Assembly: GCF_003201105.1 (NCBI RefSeq)
Contig: NZ_QICJ01000010.1
Coordinates: 62,001 to 126,000 of the forward strand
Direction: 5' to 3'
Source: Dyella sp. AtDHG13
Lineage (GTDB): Bacteria > Pseudomonadota > Gammaproteobacteria > Xanthomonadales > Rhodanobacteraceae
DNA length: 64,000 bases
Shown: positions 46,405 through 55,800 of the stretch, in pieces
How positions within the stretch are numbered: the stretch's first letter is position 1
How the letters are laid out: each line of letters starts with the position of its first letter
The notes under the pieces: model-generated
Seen by the model: the letters and a program-made list of their open reading frames with translations, nothing else
What the model was told of the DNA's origin: nothing
Databases searched by the model: none
Translations under genes and position numbers: made by a program

Positions 46405-47415
46405 ATGACATCCGAGCCACAGGCGAGCGACCTTCTTGCCGATCCCTTTCTCGAACGCCCCGCGTGCGCGCGAACCGCCGAGCACTGGATACTCGGGCGC
46501 TGTTTTCGCTTCACCAGTGCGAGCGAGGCGCTGCTGGCATCGGTAGAAGAGGCCTACGCGGGCCTGCCGCCGCACGTGCTGCCGGGTGACTCGCCGGTGC
46601 TTGAGGTCGAGCTTCGGCTGACACCATCCCATAGTGAATGGACGGGCGACGAGCCGCCCTGCATGCACATGCAATCGGGCGCCGGCCTGTTGTGCGGTGT
46701 GGTGGACGCGGCCAACTATGTGGTCATCTCACCAGAGACGATGCGCGCACTCGTCGTGGCATCCGGGGACATGCTGGCGTTTCCGTATCACCTGCGCTAC
46801 GAACTCATCGAGTTCGCGGTGTTCACCCTGGCTGCGCGTGCGCAGGGCCTGATCCCCCTGCATGGCGCCTGCCTGGGTCTTGATGGGCGCGGGCTTCTGA
46901 TCGTGGGCGCCAGTGGGGCCGGGAAATCGACGCTGGCATTGCAGGGCTTGCTGGAAGGCTTGGATCTACTCGCCGAGGATGCCGTGTTCGTGCATCCCGA
47001 AAGCCTGCGTGCGACGGGAGTCCCGAACTTTCTTCATGTGCGCAGGGATGGGCTGGCGTGGTTGGACGATGAACGGCATCGCCAGTGGATCGCCGGCTCG
47101 CCCACGATCCGGCGTCGCAGCGGGGTGGAGAAGTTCGAGATCGACCTGCGCAAGGGGCCCGCGCGACTGGCCGGACCGCTGGAGCTCGCGGGCATCGTGT
47201 TTGCGGCGCCGGCTAGTGCGGCGTCGAGTGTGGCGAAGCTTCATCCTGTTGACAGCCACGACGTGCCCGCGCGCCTCGCCGCGGAACAGGCTTATGCGGC
47301 CAGTCAGCCCGCATGGGCGGATTTTGCGCGGACATCGACGCGGTTGAGCGCTTTTGAACTGGTCAGGGGACAGCACCCGTCGGAGTCCATCCGGCTGCTC
47401 AGGCAGCTGCTGTAG
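46405..47415 (+). CDS. HprK-like (HPr kinase-related) protein
   Basis: A 336-residue protein. The C-terminal half is an HPr-kinase-like P-loop domain with LIPLHGACLGLDGRGLLIVG, Walker A GASGAGKST at 168-176, LLEGLDLLAEDAVFVHPE and KFEIDLRKGP. The N-terminal half (AEHWILGRCFRFTSASEALLASVEEAYAGLPPH, in parts) is the domain seen in HprK-related kinases of polysaccharide and peptide-modification clusters. It is much unlike true HprK and no PTS genes are present, so the substrate is probably a peptide or small molecule. ATG 46405 is chosen for family fit; ATG 46327 and GTG 46294 are in frame upstream. It faces the radical SAM gene across a divergent promoter gap. Confidence 0.78.
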   Translation: MTSEPQASDLLADPFLERPACARTAEHWILGRCFRFTSASEALLASVEEAYAGLPPHVLPGDSPVLEVELRLTPSHSEWTGDEPPCMHMQSGAGLLCGVVDAANYVVISPETMRALVVASGDMLAFPYHLRYELIEFAVFTLAARAQGLIPLHGACLGLDGRGLLIVGASGAGKSTLALQGLLEGLDLLAEDAVFVHPESLRATGVPNFLHVRRDGLAWLDDERHRQWIAGSPTIRRRSGVEKFEIDLRKGPARLAGPLELAGIVFAAPASAASSVAKLHPVDSHDVPARLAAEQAYAASQPAWADFARTSTRLSAFELVRGQHPSESIRLLRQLL

Positions 47416-47566
47416 TAGCTGTTTTCCATCGTTCCGGCTGGCAACCCTTTTTCTTCCCGCCTGCACTCACCGACAGGAGCAGCAGCGACGGGTGGGGTTT
47501 TGTGTAGTCATCAGGTGCCAACTGAACCGCGGCGGGCGCAGTCGCGCAGCAGCAAGGAAGCCTGAC
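47416..47566 (+). other. Short gap between HprK-like and ABC genes
   Basis: These 151 bases carry no recognised gene. AAGGAAG lies just before the ATG at 47567 and is the likely ribosome site of the ABC gene. A GTG at 47492 is in frame with the ABC gene and could extend it by 25 residues, but has no well-spaced ribosome site. Confidence 0.4.
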
Positions 47567-49300
47567 ATGCCAGGCGCATGGCAGGGTCTGTTGCGCGAGC
47601 GGGCGAACGGCCTGCCGCGGTCCTTTTTTGCGACGCTGCGGCCCCTGGGCTTGTGGCGCATCGCAACGTATGTGGCGCTGTCGCTCGGCAGTGCATTGAC
47701 CGGCGGCATCGCGGCCCTGCTGGTGGCGCCGATGATCCAGCCGGGTGCGGTGAGCGGGTTGGGTCATGCATGGCCGGCAGACACCGCCAGCATGGAGATG
47801 CGCGCGCTGCTCTTCGTGATCGCATCCGCGGTATTCGCACTGGTGCGCTGGCAGGCGGCGCGACTGGCCGCACGGCTCGCCAGCAGCTATGGCATGCAGC
47901 TTCGCGGACGCGTGCATGAAAGCCTGATCGAGGCGCCGCTTTCCTCCCTGGCGGATGCCACCTCGGCGGAGCTGGCGAACGTACTCACCCACAACGTCGA
48001 GCTCGTGACGCAGGGCTTCAATGCGCTGATGCAGCTGCTGGTCGCCGGCATCACCACCGCGGTCAGCCTGGCGTTTGCGCTGTGGGTGTCGCCGCCGCTC
48101 GTGCTGGCCGTGCCGGTGATCGTGGCGTGCTCCTTGATCGCCGCGCGTTTCAACAGCCGTGAGCATGCGGCGGTAAGCCGACGCTACGTGGCCGACATGA
48201 CGCGGCTGTTCTGGATGAGCGAGGACTTTCCGCGCCGCTGGCGACACATCAAGTCGTTCGGGCAGGAGCAGGCCGAGAAGGCGCATCACGCCGCGGCATC
48301 CGGGCAACTGGCCGAGGGCTACCGCAGGCAGCTGGAGCTGATTGCATCGGGTCGACTGGTGATCGAAATGCTGGCCGCTGCTGGCATCGCCGCGATTTTC
48401 GTGGTGGCGCACCGGTGGCACGGCATCGACCAGGCATCGCTGATCGCGGTGTGCCTGCTGCTGGGGCGCCTGCTTCCGTATCTCGTCTCCACCCGGCAGA
48501 GCTTCCATCAGCTCGCCTCGGCGGTGCCGGCCTTCGCGTTGTGGTGCAGGTACGCGGGCACGCTGCCTTCCGTGCCCACGAGTACGATGGACGCGCAAGC
48601 CGGACAAGCCCTGCGGATCGAATCCTTGTCGATCGACTATCCCATGGCGCTTTGCGTGAAGAATCTATGGCTGCATCCCGGCGAGTTGCTGCTGATCCGT
48701 GGCGACTCCGGCATCGGCAAGACCAGCCTGGCGGACGTGCTCGCGGGCATGATCCGTCCCGCTGCCTTTACCGCATGGTTGGGCGCGAGCCGCATGGATT
48801 TCGATGCCTATCGCGCGTGGGTCCGCAACGGCGCCTACGTCAGCCAGAGCGTGAGGCCGTGGCAGCGCACGGTGCGCGATTGCCTGCGCTGGGCCGCGGC
48901 GGACGCCACCGACGAGGACATGCAGCAAGCCCTCGCAGATGTGGGCCTGGATCGGCGCCTCGCAACGCAGGGGCAGGGACTCGACGCCACGCTGGATAGT
49001 TCATCGGGGCGGCTGTCGGGTGGCGAAATCCAGCGGCTGCTATTGGCCCAGGTATTGTTGCGACGACCGGCGCTGGCCATTCTCGATGAGGCGACCAGCG
49101 CGCTCGACGCTGCCGCGGAGGCGCACGTGCTGGCCACGATCAGGCAGCGATTGCCGGATACGATCCTCATCGTTATCTCCCATCGCGCAGGTGTCGCGAG
49201 CCTGGCGAATCGCAGCCTGACCATCGGCGCGGATCTTGTCGTGACGATTCGGGAATCGATCGGGTCCGCAGGTCGCGCGGAAGTTGCGCGCGGGCGCTAG
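47567..49300 (+). CDS. ABC transporter, fused membrane and ATPase domains
   Basis: A 577-residue half-size exporter. The transmembrane domain (residues ~28-330, about six helices) includes LRPLGLWRIATYVALSLGSALTGGIAALLVAPM (in parts) and PVIVACSLIAARFNSREH. The ATPase domain (~348-570) has Walker A GDSGIGKTS at 379-387, the Q-loop region YVSQSVRPWQRTV, signature LSGGE at 483-487, Walker B LAILDEATSAL from 503 and the H-loop IVISHRAG. Cyclic-peptide/siderophore exporters of the SyrD/PvdE type have a similar layout. No peptidase C39 domain is present. It likely exports the product of the neighbouring modifying enzymes. It shares the four bases CTAG at its stop with the convergent gene. Confidence 0.87.
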   Translation: MPGAWQGLLRERANGLPRSFFATLRPLGLWRIATYVALSLGSALTGGIAALLVAPMIQPGAVSGLGHAWPADTASMEMRALLFVIASAVFALVRWQAARLAARLASSYGMQLRGRVHESLIEAPLSSLADATSAELANVLTHNVELVTQGFNALMQLLVAGITTAVSLAFALWVSPPLVLAVPVIVACSLIAARFNSREHAAVSRRYVADMTRLFWMSEDFPRRWRHIKSFGQEQAEKAHHAAASGQLAEGYRRQLELIASGRLVIEMLAAAGIAAIFVVAHRWHGIDQASLIAVCLLLGRLLPYLVSTRQSFHQLASAVPAFALWCRYAGTLPSVPTSTMDAQAGQALRIESLSIDYPMALCVKNLWLHPGELLLIRGDSGIGKTSLADVLAGMIRPAAFTAWLGASRMDFDAYRAWVRNGAYVSQSVRPWQRTVRDCLRWAAADATDEDMQQALADVGLDRRLATQGQGLDATLDSSSGRLSGGEIQRLLLAQVLLRRPALAILDEATSALDAAAEAHVLATIRQRLPDTILIVISHRAGVASLANRSLTIGADLVVTIRESIGSAGRAEVARGR

Positions 49301-50223
49301 GCTTCGGCGAACGGCATGTCGCGCCGGCGCCGATACGTCTGGTAGTAGCCCGGCGTGTGGTGAAGCTGCTCGCCATGGGCAAGCGCCTCATCGGACAGGA
49401 CGCGGCCCAGGAAGAAGATATGGGAGCCGATCTCCTGGCTGTGCAGCAGGGTGAGCTCGTGCACGCACAACGCGGAAGCCACCGCCGGAATGCTGAGTTC
49501 ACGCGAAGGGCGAACGGCAAGCGGCAGGTCGCTCCAGCGTTGCAGCGGCATTTTGTGGTGTTCGCTGAGCTTGTAAGCCAGGGGCTTCATGGCGGCGGGA
49601 ATGCAGGACAGGGCTACGCGACCCGTTTCACGCATGACCTGAGCGGAGACATTGGTGCTGCGCAGGGCCAGTGAATACAGTCCGCATCGCGACAGCGGCC
49701 CGATCAGGTCCATCGGAAACATGTTGCGGTGATGGGGCGTGTCCACCGAGACGAGCACGACCGGCCGCGGGCACAGGTACGCGATCATCAACTGCTGCAC
49801 CGCATTCGGCGCCATCAAGGCATGCTGCGACGAAGGTTGCCGTTGCATGAGGCGGTTCTGCAGCCAGCGGTTCCAGGCATTTCGCGGCCAGCCCAGGCAA
49901 TGGTGTTCGCCCGCCGTCACGCGATACAGCGTGGGCGATGCCTGTTCGCCGATGCTCAGCGGAACCATGCGCGCCAGCCGCAGGCTGCCGAGCCGCTTGC
50001 CTGTCACTGTGTCGCAATATTCGATGACCGGCCGCTGACCCGCATTCATGCTGGTCGCGATGACCAGCGGCTTGAGCGAGGCCACGGTGTGATCCATGGT
50101 GACGTCGTGCACGCCATCGTCTGCGTGCAGATAGGCCGCGACGGCGTGCTGCGGAGCGGCGACGGCCACCGTCGACCATTGCGGCAGCGGTCGTACCCAC
50201 GGACGCAACGTATCCTTCCACAT
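49297..50223 (-). CDS. Flavin-reductase-like (FMN split-barrel) protein
   Basis: A 308-residue protein. The C-terminal ~185 residues match the flavin-reductase/DIM6-NTAB split barrel: NAVQQLMIAYLCPRPVVLVSV, NMFPMDLIGPLSRCGLYSLAL, ETGRVALSCIPA and the ending GEQLHHTPGYYQTYRRRRDMPF. The N-terminal ~120 residues (AAYLHADDGVHDVTMDHTVA, LKPLVIATSMN, GSLRLARMVPLSIGEQASPTLY in parts) are an extra domain I do not recognise. The ATG at 50223 lies one base past the methyltransferase stop. It may provide reduced flavin or use it in an oxidoreductive step. Confidence 0.72.
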   Translation of the reverse strand: MWKDTLRPWVRPLPQWSTVAVAAPQHAVAAYLHADDGVHDVTMDHTVASLKPLVIATSMNAGQRPVIEYCDTVTGKRLGSLRLARMVPLSIGEQASPTLYRVTAGEHHCLGWPRNAWNRWLQNRLMQRQPSSQHALMAPNAVQQLMIAYLCPRPVVLVSVDTPHHRNMFPMDLIGPLSRCGLYSLALRSTNVSAQVMRETGRVALSCIPAAMKPLAYKLSEHHKMPLQRWSDLPLAVRPSRELSIPAVASALCVHELTLLHSQEIGSHIFFLGRVLSDEALAHGEQLHHTPGYYQTYRRRRDMPFAEA

Positions 50224-50224
50224 C

Positions 50225-50872
50225 TCAGCGGCGCCGGAACAGCAGGAACATGTAGAGCTGGGTGGCCATGCGAAGGCCGCCGGGCTCGATGCGTTCGAGG
50301 TGGAAATGGGGCGCCGCCGAACGCGCCACCACGCGCGGCGCGAAGCGATGGATGCGGCTCTCGCTGGCGATGGCGTAGTGGCCGCGGCGCAGCAGATGGA
50401 AGGCATTGGCCAGCCACCAGCCGTAGCGTGCATCGCCCAGGTAGTAGGGGTTGAGCATGCTCGCCAGTACAAAGCCGCCCTTGCGCACGATGGTCGACAG
50501 CTGCTCGAAGAGCTGGGCGTGATCCGCGAAATGATTGAGTACCGCGAAGTTCGCCGTGACCGCGGATACCTTGCACTCGCTGGCCGAGTCGATGCTTACG
50601 ACGGTTCGACGATCCAGTTCCTCGCTGCAATACGCCAGCAGGTGCTCCCGCATGGCGGGGGAGGGTTCATAGACGTAGGTGCGATGGCCGTGCGCGGCGT
50701 AAGCCTTCGCGTCGATGCCCGTGCCGGCGCCGAAATCGAGCACGTCCGCTCCGTGCGGCAGCATGGCCATGGCCGTGCGCTGGAAGCGGTCGCGCACCTC
50801 CAGGTCCCGGCGGGAGGTCAGGAAGAATTGGTGGTACTGCGCTCCCGTATGCATGGCACTGCCTTTGATCAT
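50225..50872 (-). CDS. Class I SAM-dependent methyltransferase
   Basis: A 215-residue methyltransferase with VLDFGAGTGIDAKAYAAHG (motif I), TYVYEPSPAMREHLLAYC, AVTANFAVLNHFADHAQLFEQL (in parts) and VRKGGFVLASMLNPYYLG. It forms a two-gene unit with the flavin-reductase-like gene. The start is either ATG 50872 or ATG 50854. Substrate unknown; it may act on the same molecule as the neighbouring radical SAM enzyme. Confidence 0.83.
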   Translation of the reverse strand: MIKGSAMHTGAQYHQFFLTSRRDLEVRDRFQRTAMAMLPHGADVLDFGAGTGIDAKAYAAHGHRTYVYEPSPAMREHLLAYCSEELDRRTVVSIDSASECKVSAVTANFAVLNHFADHAQLFEQLSTIVRKGGFVLASMLNPYYLGDARYGWWLANAFHLLRRGHYAIASESRIHRFAPRVVARSAAPHFHLERIEPGGLRMATQLYMFLLFRRR

Positions 50873-50993
50873 GGCCCGACGAAATCCGCAGCAAGAAGCG
50901 AGGAGCGGCTTCCCGCGCCAAGCTCAACGGACCCTGCGTGAGTGCCTGGTTGGCGGCGTCAGGTTGCGACCGTTGGTGCATTCGCCTCCATGC

Positions 50994-52178
50994 TCAATCG
51001 CCGGTGCCCACGACGCGATTGCGGCCAGCCTGTTTGGCGGCATAAAGAGCCTGGTCGGCCGCGACAACCACCTCGCGCCAGCTCTTTTCCCTGCGGGTGG
51101 ATACGCAGTAGCCGATGCTGACCGTGCAATGCAGGGTCTCGCCGGACAGCAGCGTGATGGCTTCCTTTTCAATGGCCAGGCGCAGTCGTTCCGCCGCGTC
51201 CTTCGCCGCGGTGGCCTCGGCCTGATGAAGCAGCACCATGAACTCTTCGCCGCCCACCCGCGCAAGGATGTCCTTCTCGCGGATATGCCGCCGCAGCGTG
51301 TCCGCGATGGCGACAAGCACCTGGTCGCCGCCGTCATGTCCCCAGCGGTCGTTGATCGACTTGAACCGGTCCACGTCGATGATGAGCGTGGCGACGGAGC
51401 TGCCCCGCGGCGTCGAGGCGGCGATCCGCTGCTGTCCTTCCTCCCACATGACGCGGCGATTGGCGACGCCGGTCAGCGGATCCTGGCTGGCGTGGCGGAT
51501 CAGTTCCGCGTCGAGCTTGCGAGTGAGCATCCATAGCAGGCTCGGGGTAATCACCCAGGTGAGCACGATGCGCGAGAGCAGGCCAAAGGTCGAGGTGGGG
51601 TCCCGTCCCGCAAATTCGACGGGCTGGGCGATCCACCACGACATGCGCACCAGCAGCATCGCCGCCCATAGAAAATGGAAGAGGGCGGCCAGGCGCGCGA
51701 CCGGGCGCTGCGCCTCGTCCTTGCATTGCCAGAACGCCGCGCCGGTGGCGCCAGTGAGCAGCGCCGTCAACGCGCCGCCCAGGATCACCATGTGGCGGAG
51801 GTTTTCGCCTTCGACCAGCACCAGGAAGAGTTCGGCCAGCGCCATCGCGGCCACGGGAACCAGCACCCATAGCCGCCGCCGTGGCAGCTCCAGATAGGCG
51901 TTGACCGCAAGCAAGGCCCACACTGCGCCCAGGTCGATCAAGAGGTTGCCCACCAGGCCCAGACCCGGAAAGCCGACGTGAAAGGCCGGCAGGAAAAGTA
52001 CGCCGAAGCCTGCCGCAAAGGCCGCGTAGCTCGTGCCCCACAGCATGACGCCAGGCTGGCGTTTGACCCGGGGATGGCCCATGTACAAGGCAAAGAAGAG
52101 CGCGGAGGCAAGGGACGCCAGCAACGCATTGACCAGCAGCAGGGTGCCTGCATGCAATAGGCCTGCGATCCACTCCAT
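50994..52178 (-). CDS. Membrane diguanylate cyclase (GGDEF)
   Basis: A 394-residue protein with an N-terminal membrane module of six or seven helices (residues ~5-215) and a C-terminal GGDEF domain. The domain has HASQDPLTGVANRRVMWEEG, LIIDVDRFKSINDRWGHDGGD, the active-site GGEEF at 309-313 and the inhibitory I-site RXXD at 300-303 five residues before it. It should make cyclic di-GMP and be product-inhibited. The ATG at 52178 follows GGAG; an open extension to 52214 is less likely. It is divergent from the giant autotransporter, a typical c-di-GMP-linked adhesin arrangement, though direct control is inference. Confidence 0.9.
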   Translation of the reverse strand: MEWIAGLLHAGTLLLVNALLASLASALFFALYMGHPRVKRQPGVMLWGTSYAAFAAGFGVLFLPAFHVGFPGLGLVGNLLIDLGAVWALLAVNAYLELPRRRLWVLVPVAAMALAELFLVLVEGENLRHMVILGGALTALLTGATGAAFWQCKDEAQRPVARLAALFHFLWAAMLLVRMSWWIAQPVEFAGRDPTSTFGLLSRIVLTWVITPSLLWMLTRKLDAELIRHASQDPLTGVANRRVMWEEGQQRIAASTPRGSSVATLIIDVDRFKSINDRWGHDGGDQVLVAIADTLRRHIREKDILARVGGEEFMVLLHQAEATAAKDAAERLRLAIEKEAITLLSGETLHCTVSIGYCVSTRREKSWREVVVAADQALYAAKQAGRNRVVGTGD

Positions 52179-52879
52179 GGTTTCTCCGGGTGACGATGTT
52201 GCCAATACCGGCAATTTTGCTCGTCTTCGGCCGGTCGGGAGAAGCCCGATGGTTGGCGCGTGCCATCGGGGAGCGCGCGCTTATGGGCAAGAAATCAATG
52301 GGCGAATTCGGCAAGAAATCCGTCATGCGTGACAAGCCTTTCACGACGCAGATCAAATTTTTCTTCGCCCCATGGTTTTCCCGGCGATTTCCTCGCGATG
52401 CCGTGCGTGGGCTGGCCTATGCGGCTAATGGGTCACGGGTTGCGCGAGCTTCCTTGTCCTGCCCATCCCTTTGAAGCGCCTGTAAATGCAGCGCTGAAGC
52501 CATGCGCATTTCCAGTGCTTGCGGACGCGCGGTTTCCAACACAGTCGTGATCGGCTCGTGTCTTGCAGCCTCAGGAACGGTGCATTCATCTTGCCGATTT
52601 TGCGCACGATTTGCGGATGGACCGCGCACTCGCGACATCACCTCTCCTTGATGAGGCATTCACGAAACCGGTGAGAGAAGGCCTTGCGGCGATGGATGCG
52701 CCGGCATAGGGGTATGCAGATCTTTATAGGGGAAGTTCGCTCCAAGAGCGTTCCGTCAGCAGGTATCCCACATTCGAAGCAGTCGTTCCCAAGGAACGGC
52801 ACGGCGTGCTTCTGCCCTCCCTTTTTGAGGGCATGTCATCGACGCCGTGCGTCCGTGTTCCTTCGGCATGGAGGCGCAT
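52179..52879. promoter_or_regulatory. Divergent region, diguanylate cyclase / autotransporter
   Basis: These 701 bases hold no convincing gene. Two short stem-loops lie on the autotransporter side: CGTTCC/GGAACG (52784-52798, three-base loop) and GCCCTC/GAGGGC (52814-52832), perhaps in the mRNA leader. No promoter pair could be chosen with confidence. The ribosome site of the autotransporter is GGAGG, seven bases before ATG 52880. The length of the gap suggests complex control of the large surface protein. Confidence 0.4.
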
Positions 52880-55800
52880 ATGCACACCCGTCGTTTCAAG
52901 CAGGCACATCCGTTTCGTCACCGTCCCATCGCCAAGGGCATCTGGGTCGCCCTGGCATCGCTCGCGGTATTTCCATGGACGGCCGGCATCGCCCAGGCCG
53001 CCTGCACGACGGCCGGCACCACCATCACCTGCGCGACCGGATCCAATACCAACAACCTGGCGGACAGCACGAATGCCGTCACGGTCAATGTGCAGTCGGG
53101 CGCCGTGCTCAGCGTGCCGCCCATCGTTGGTGGAACCTCGCTGACTCTTACCGGAAACGGCATCACGCTCAACAACCAGGGTTCCATCGATCCGGCGATC
53201 AATGGCGGCGTGGCCAGCATCGTCGCTTCCGGCGCGGCGCTCGGCAATGCGAACGCCAACACCATCAACGTGACGAACTACAGCGGCGCCACGCTGCGGG
53301 GCCTGTTCAATTTCGCCCAGCTGTTCAGCTATGGCGGCCAGGCCCTGGTGCTTCAGAACGGCGCGGGCGGCGTGGCCAATGTACAAAACAGCGGCAACAT
53401 CGGCATGTCGGTGCTCGGCGGCATAGGCAACACCGCCGACGGCGCCTCGGTGCTGGCCTATGGCGGTGGCCAGGTCAACTTTATCAACAACAGCGGCGGC
53501 GTCGTGAGCGGCCGCATCGGCTTCACCACGCCGGGCGCTGCGGGCGTGGGCAATACCTTCGTCAATGCGGGCACTCTCAACGGCAGCCTTTATCTGGGCG
53601 ACGCGACGAGCGGCAATGTCTTCACCGCCGTATCGGGTTCCAGCGTCAACGCCGCCGGCGGCACGTCGGCGGCCGGCACGATCAGCAACGGCACCACGAT
53701 CAATGTCAAGCTGGCCGCGGCCGGTACGGTCAATGCGGGCACGGGCACCAACAACCGCCTGGTGCTGCAAAACGTGGTGTCGGGGCCGGGCTCCGGCACC
53801 GGTGGCGGCAGCACGAACCTCAGCGCCGCCACGTATCTCGGCTTCCAGCATCTGACGGTGAACAGCGGCACGTGGAACCTGCAAGGCGCGCTTGTGAGCG
53901 CGGATGCCACGCTCAACGATGGCCTGGTGAATTTCGACAATGCCGCGGCGTTCGGCAGCGGCCTGTTCAACATCAACGGCGGCGCCATCGCCGCCAGCGT
54001 CGGCGGTCTCTCGCTGTCCAACAGCATGGCGCTGAATACCGCGGCCGGCCTGACCTTGAGCGGCACCAATCCGTTTTCGCTCACCGGCGTACTGTCGGGA
54101 AGCGGTGGGCTGACAATCAACGACACTGCCGTCATTACGCTGGGGGGCGGCAATCTGTTCTCCGGCAACGTGGCGCTCAATGCCGGCGGCCTGGTGCTGG
54201 GCAATGCCGGCGCGCTGGGTTCGGGCAGCCTGGTGGTCGGTGGCTCGGCCTCGCTGGATACCACCGGTGCCTTTGGCCTTTCCAACAACATCACCATCAA
54301 TGCCGGAACGCTCAATCTGCTGGGCAGCCAGGCCTTGAGCCTCAACGGCATCCTGTCGGGCGCGGGCAACCTGACCAAGAGCGGCGCGGGCAGCCTCACG
54401 CTCAATGGCAGCGATGCGCTGGCGGGAACGTTTTCGTTGGCGGGCGGCTCCCTGATGCTCGGTGCGGGAGGCCACCTGTCGCCGACGGGCGGACTCAACC
54501 TTTCCGCGGGCACCAGCGTGGACATCTCGCTGGCGGGCGCGCAATCCATCGGTGCGCTATCCGGCACGGGCGGCACGTTCAACCTTGGCGCCAGCGCATT
54601 GAGCTTTGGCGATGCGACGAACCAGAGCTTCGGTGGCCTGTTCACCGGCAGCGGCAGCCTGACCAAGCTGGGGGCCGGCGTGGAAACGCTGACGGGCGCC
54701 AGCAGTGGTTTCACCGGCGACATCAACCTCAATGTGGGTGGGTTCGTGCTCGGCAACGCCCAGGCGCTGGGCGGCGGCACACTGCAGGTCGGTGGCAGCG
54801 CCACGCTGGATGCAAGCACCGCGCTGACGCTCACCAATCCGCTCAACCTGAGCCTCGGCGGCGCGCTGGATGTGCTGGGCAGCAACGCGCTGACACTCGG
54901 CGGCACGATCAGCGGCGGCGGCAGCCTGTCCAAGCATGGCGCGGCGTTGCTTACGCTCAATGGCGCCAATGCCTTCAGTGGCGGCCTTGGCCTCGATGCC
55001 GGCGGATTGCTGCTCGGCAACGCACAGGCGCTCGGAACGGGGGCGCTTGGCATCGGTGGCGACGCCACGCTGGATGTCAGCACCTCGCTTGCGTTGAACA
55101 ACGACATCAACTTCGGCACCAGCAACGCCACGCTGACCTTGCCCGGCAGTCAGGCGCTGACCTTGGGTGGCGCGCTGAGCGGCACCGGCAATCTGGTCAA
55201 GAATGGATTGAGCACGCTGAGCCTCGGCGGCACGGGCAACCTTGCCGGCAATCTGGCGATCAATACGGGCACCGTCGCCATGGTGGGGCAGGGCACGTTG
55301 TCCTCGGGGCTGGCGATCGGCCTCGGCGCGGGCGCCGCGTTCGATATTTCCGCTGCTGCCAATGCGCAGCTCATCGGCAAGCTCTATGGCGTGGGCGGCA
55401 CGGTCAATCTCGGTGGCAAGGCGCTGAGTTTCGGTGACGCTTCCGATGCCAGTTTCGGCGGCGTGTTCAGCGGTAGCGGCGGCCTGACCAAGCTAGGGGG
55501 CGGCGTGGAAACGCTGACCGGTGTGAGCAGCGGCTTCACCGGCTCGTTCAATCTCGGTGCGGGCGGTCTGGTGCTGGGCAATGCCGGCGCGCTGGGCAGT
55601 GGCGATCTGAACGTCGGCGGCAATGTCACGCTGGATGGCAGCGTGGCGCTCAGCCTTGCCAACCATGTCGCGCTGGATGCGGGAGCGTCGCTGGATCTGC
55701 TGGGAAGCAACGCGCTCACGCTCGATGGTGCGATCAGTGGCACCGGCAGCTTGATCAAGGACGGTTCATCGCTGCTCACCCTCAATGGCACCAATACGTT

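Noticed and set aside
46329-46514. Upstream part of an 83-codon minus-strand frame ending at 46263.
   Set aside because: It overlaps the 5' end of the HprK-like gene and has no coding character; only the last 21 codons were kept, at low confidence.
43449-50872. Lasso-peptide gene cluster.
   Set aside because: HprK-like and NTP_transf_5 genes fit, but there is no asparagine-synthetase-like cyclase, no transglutaminase-like protease, no PqqD-like protein and no clear precursor.
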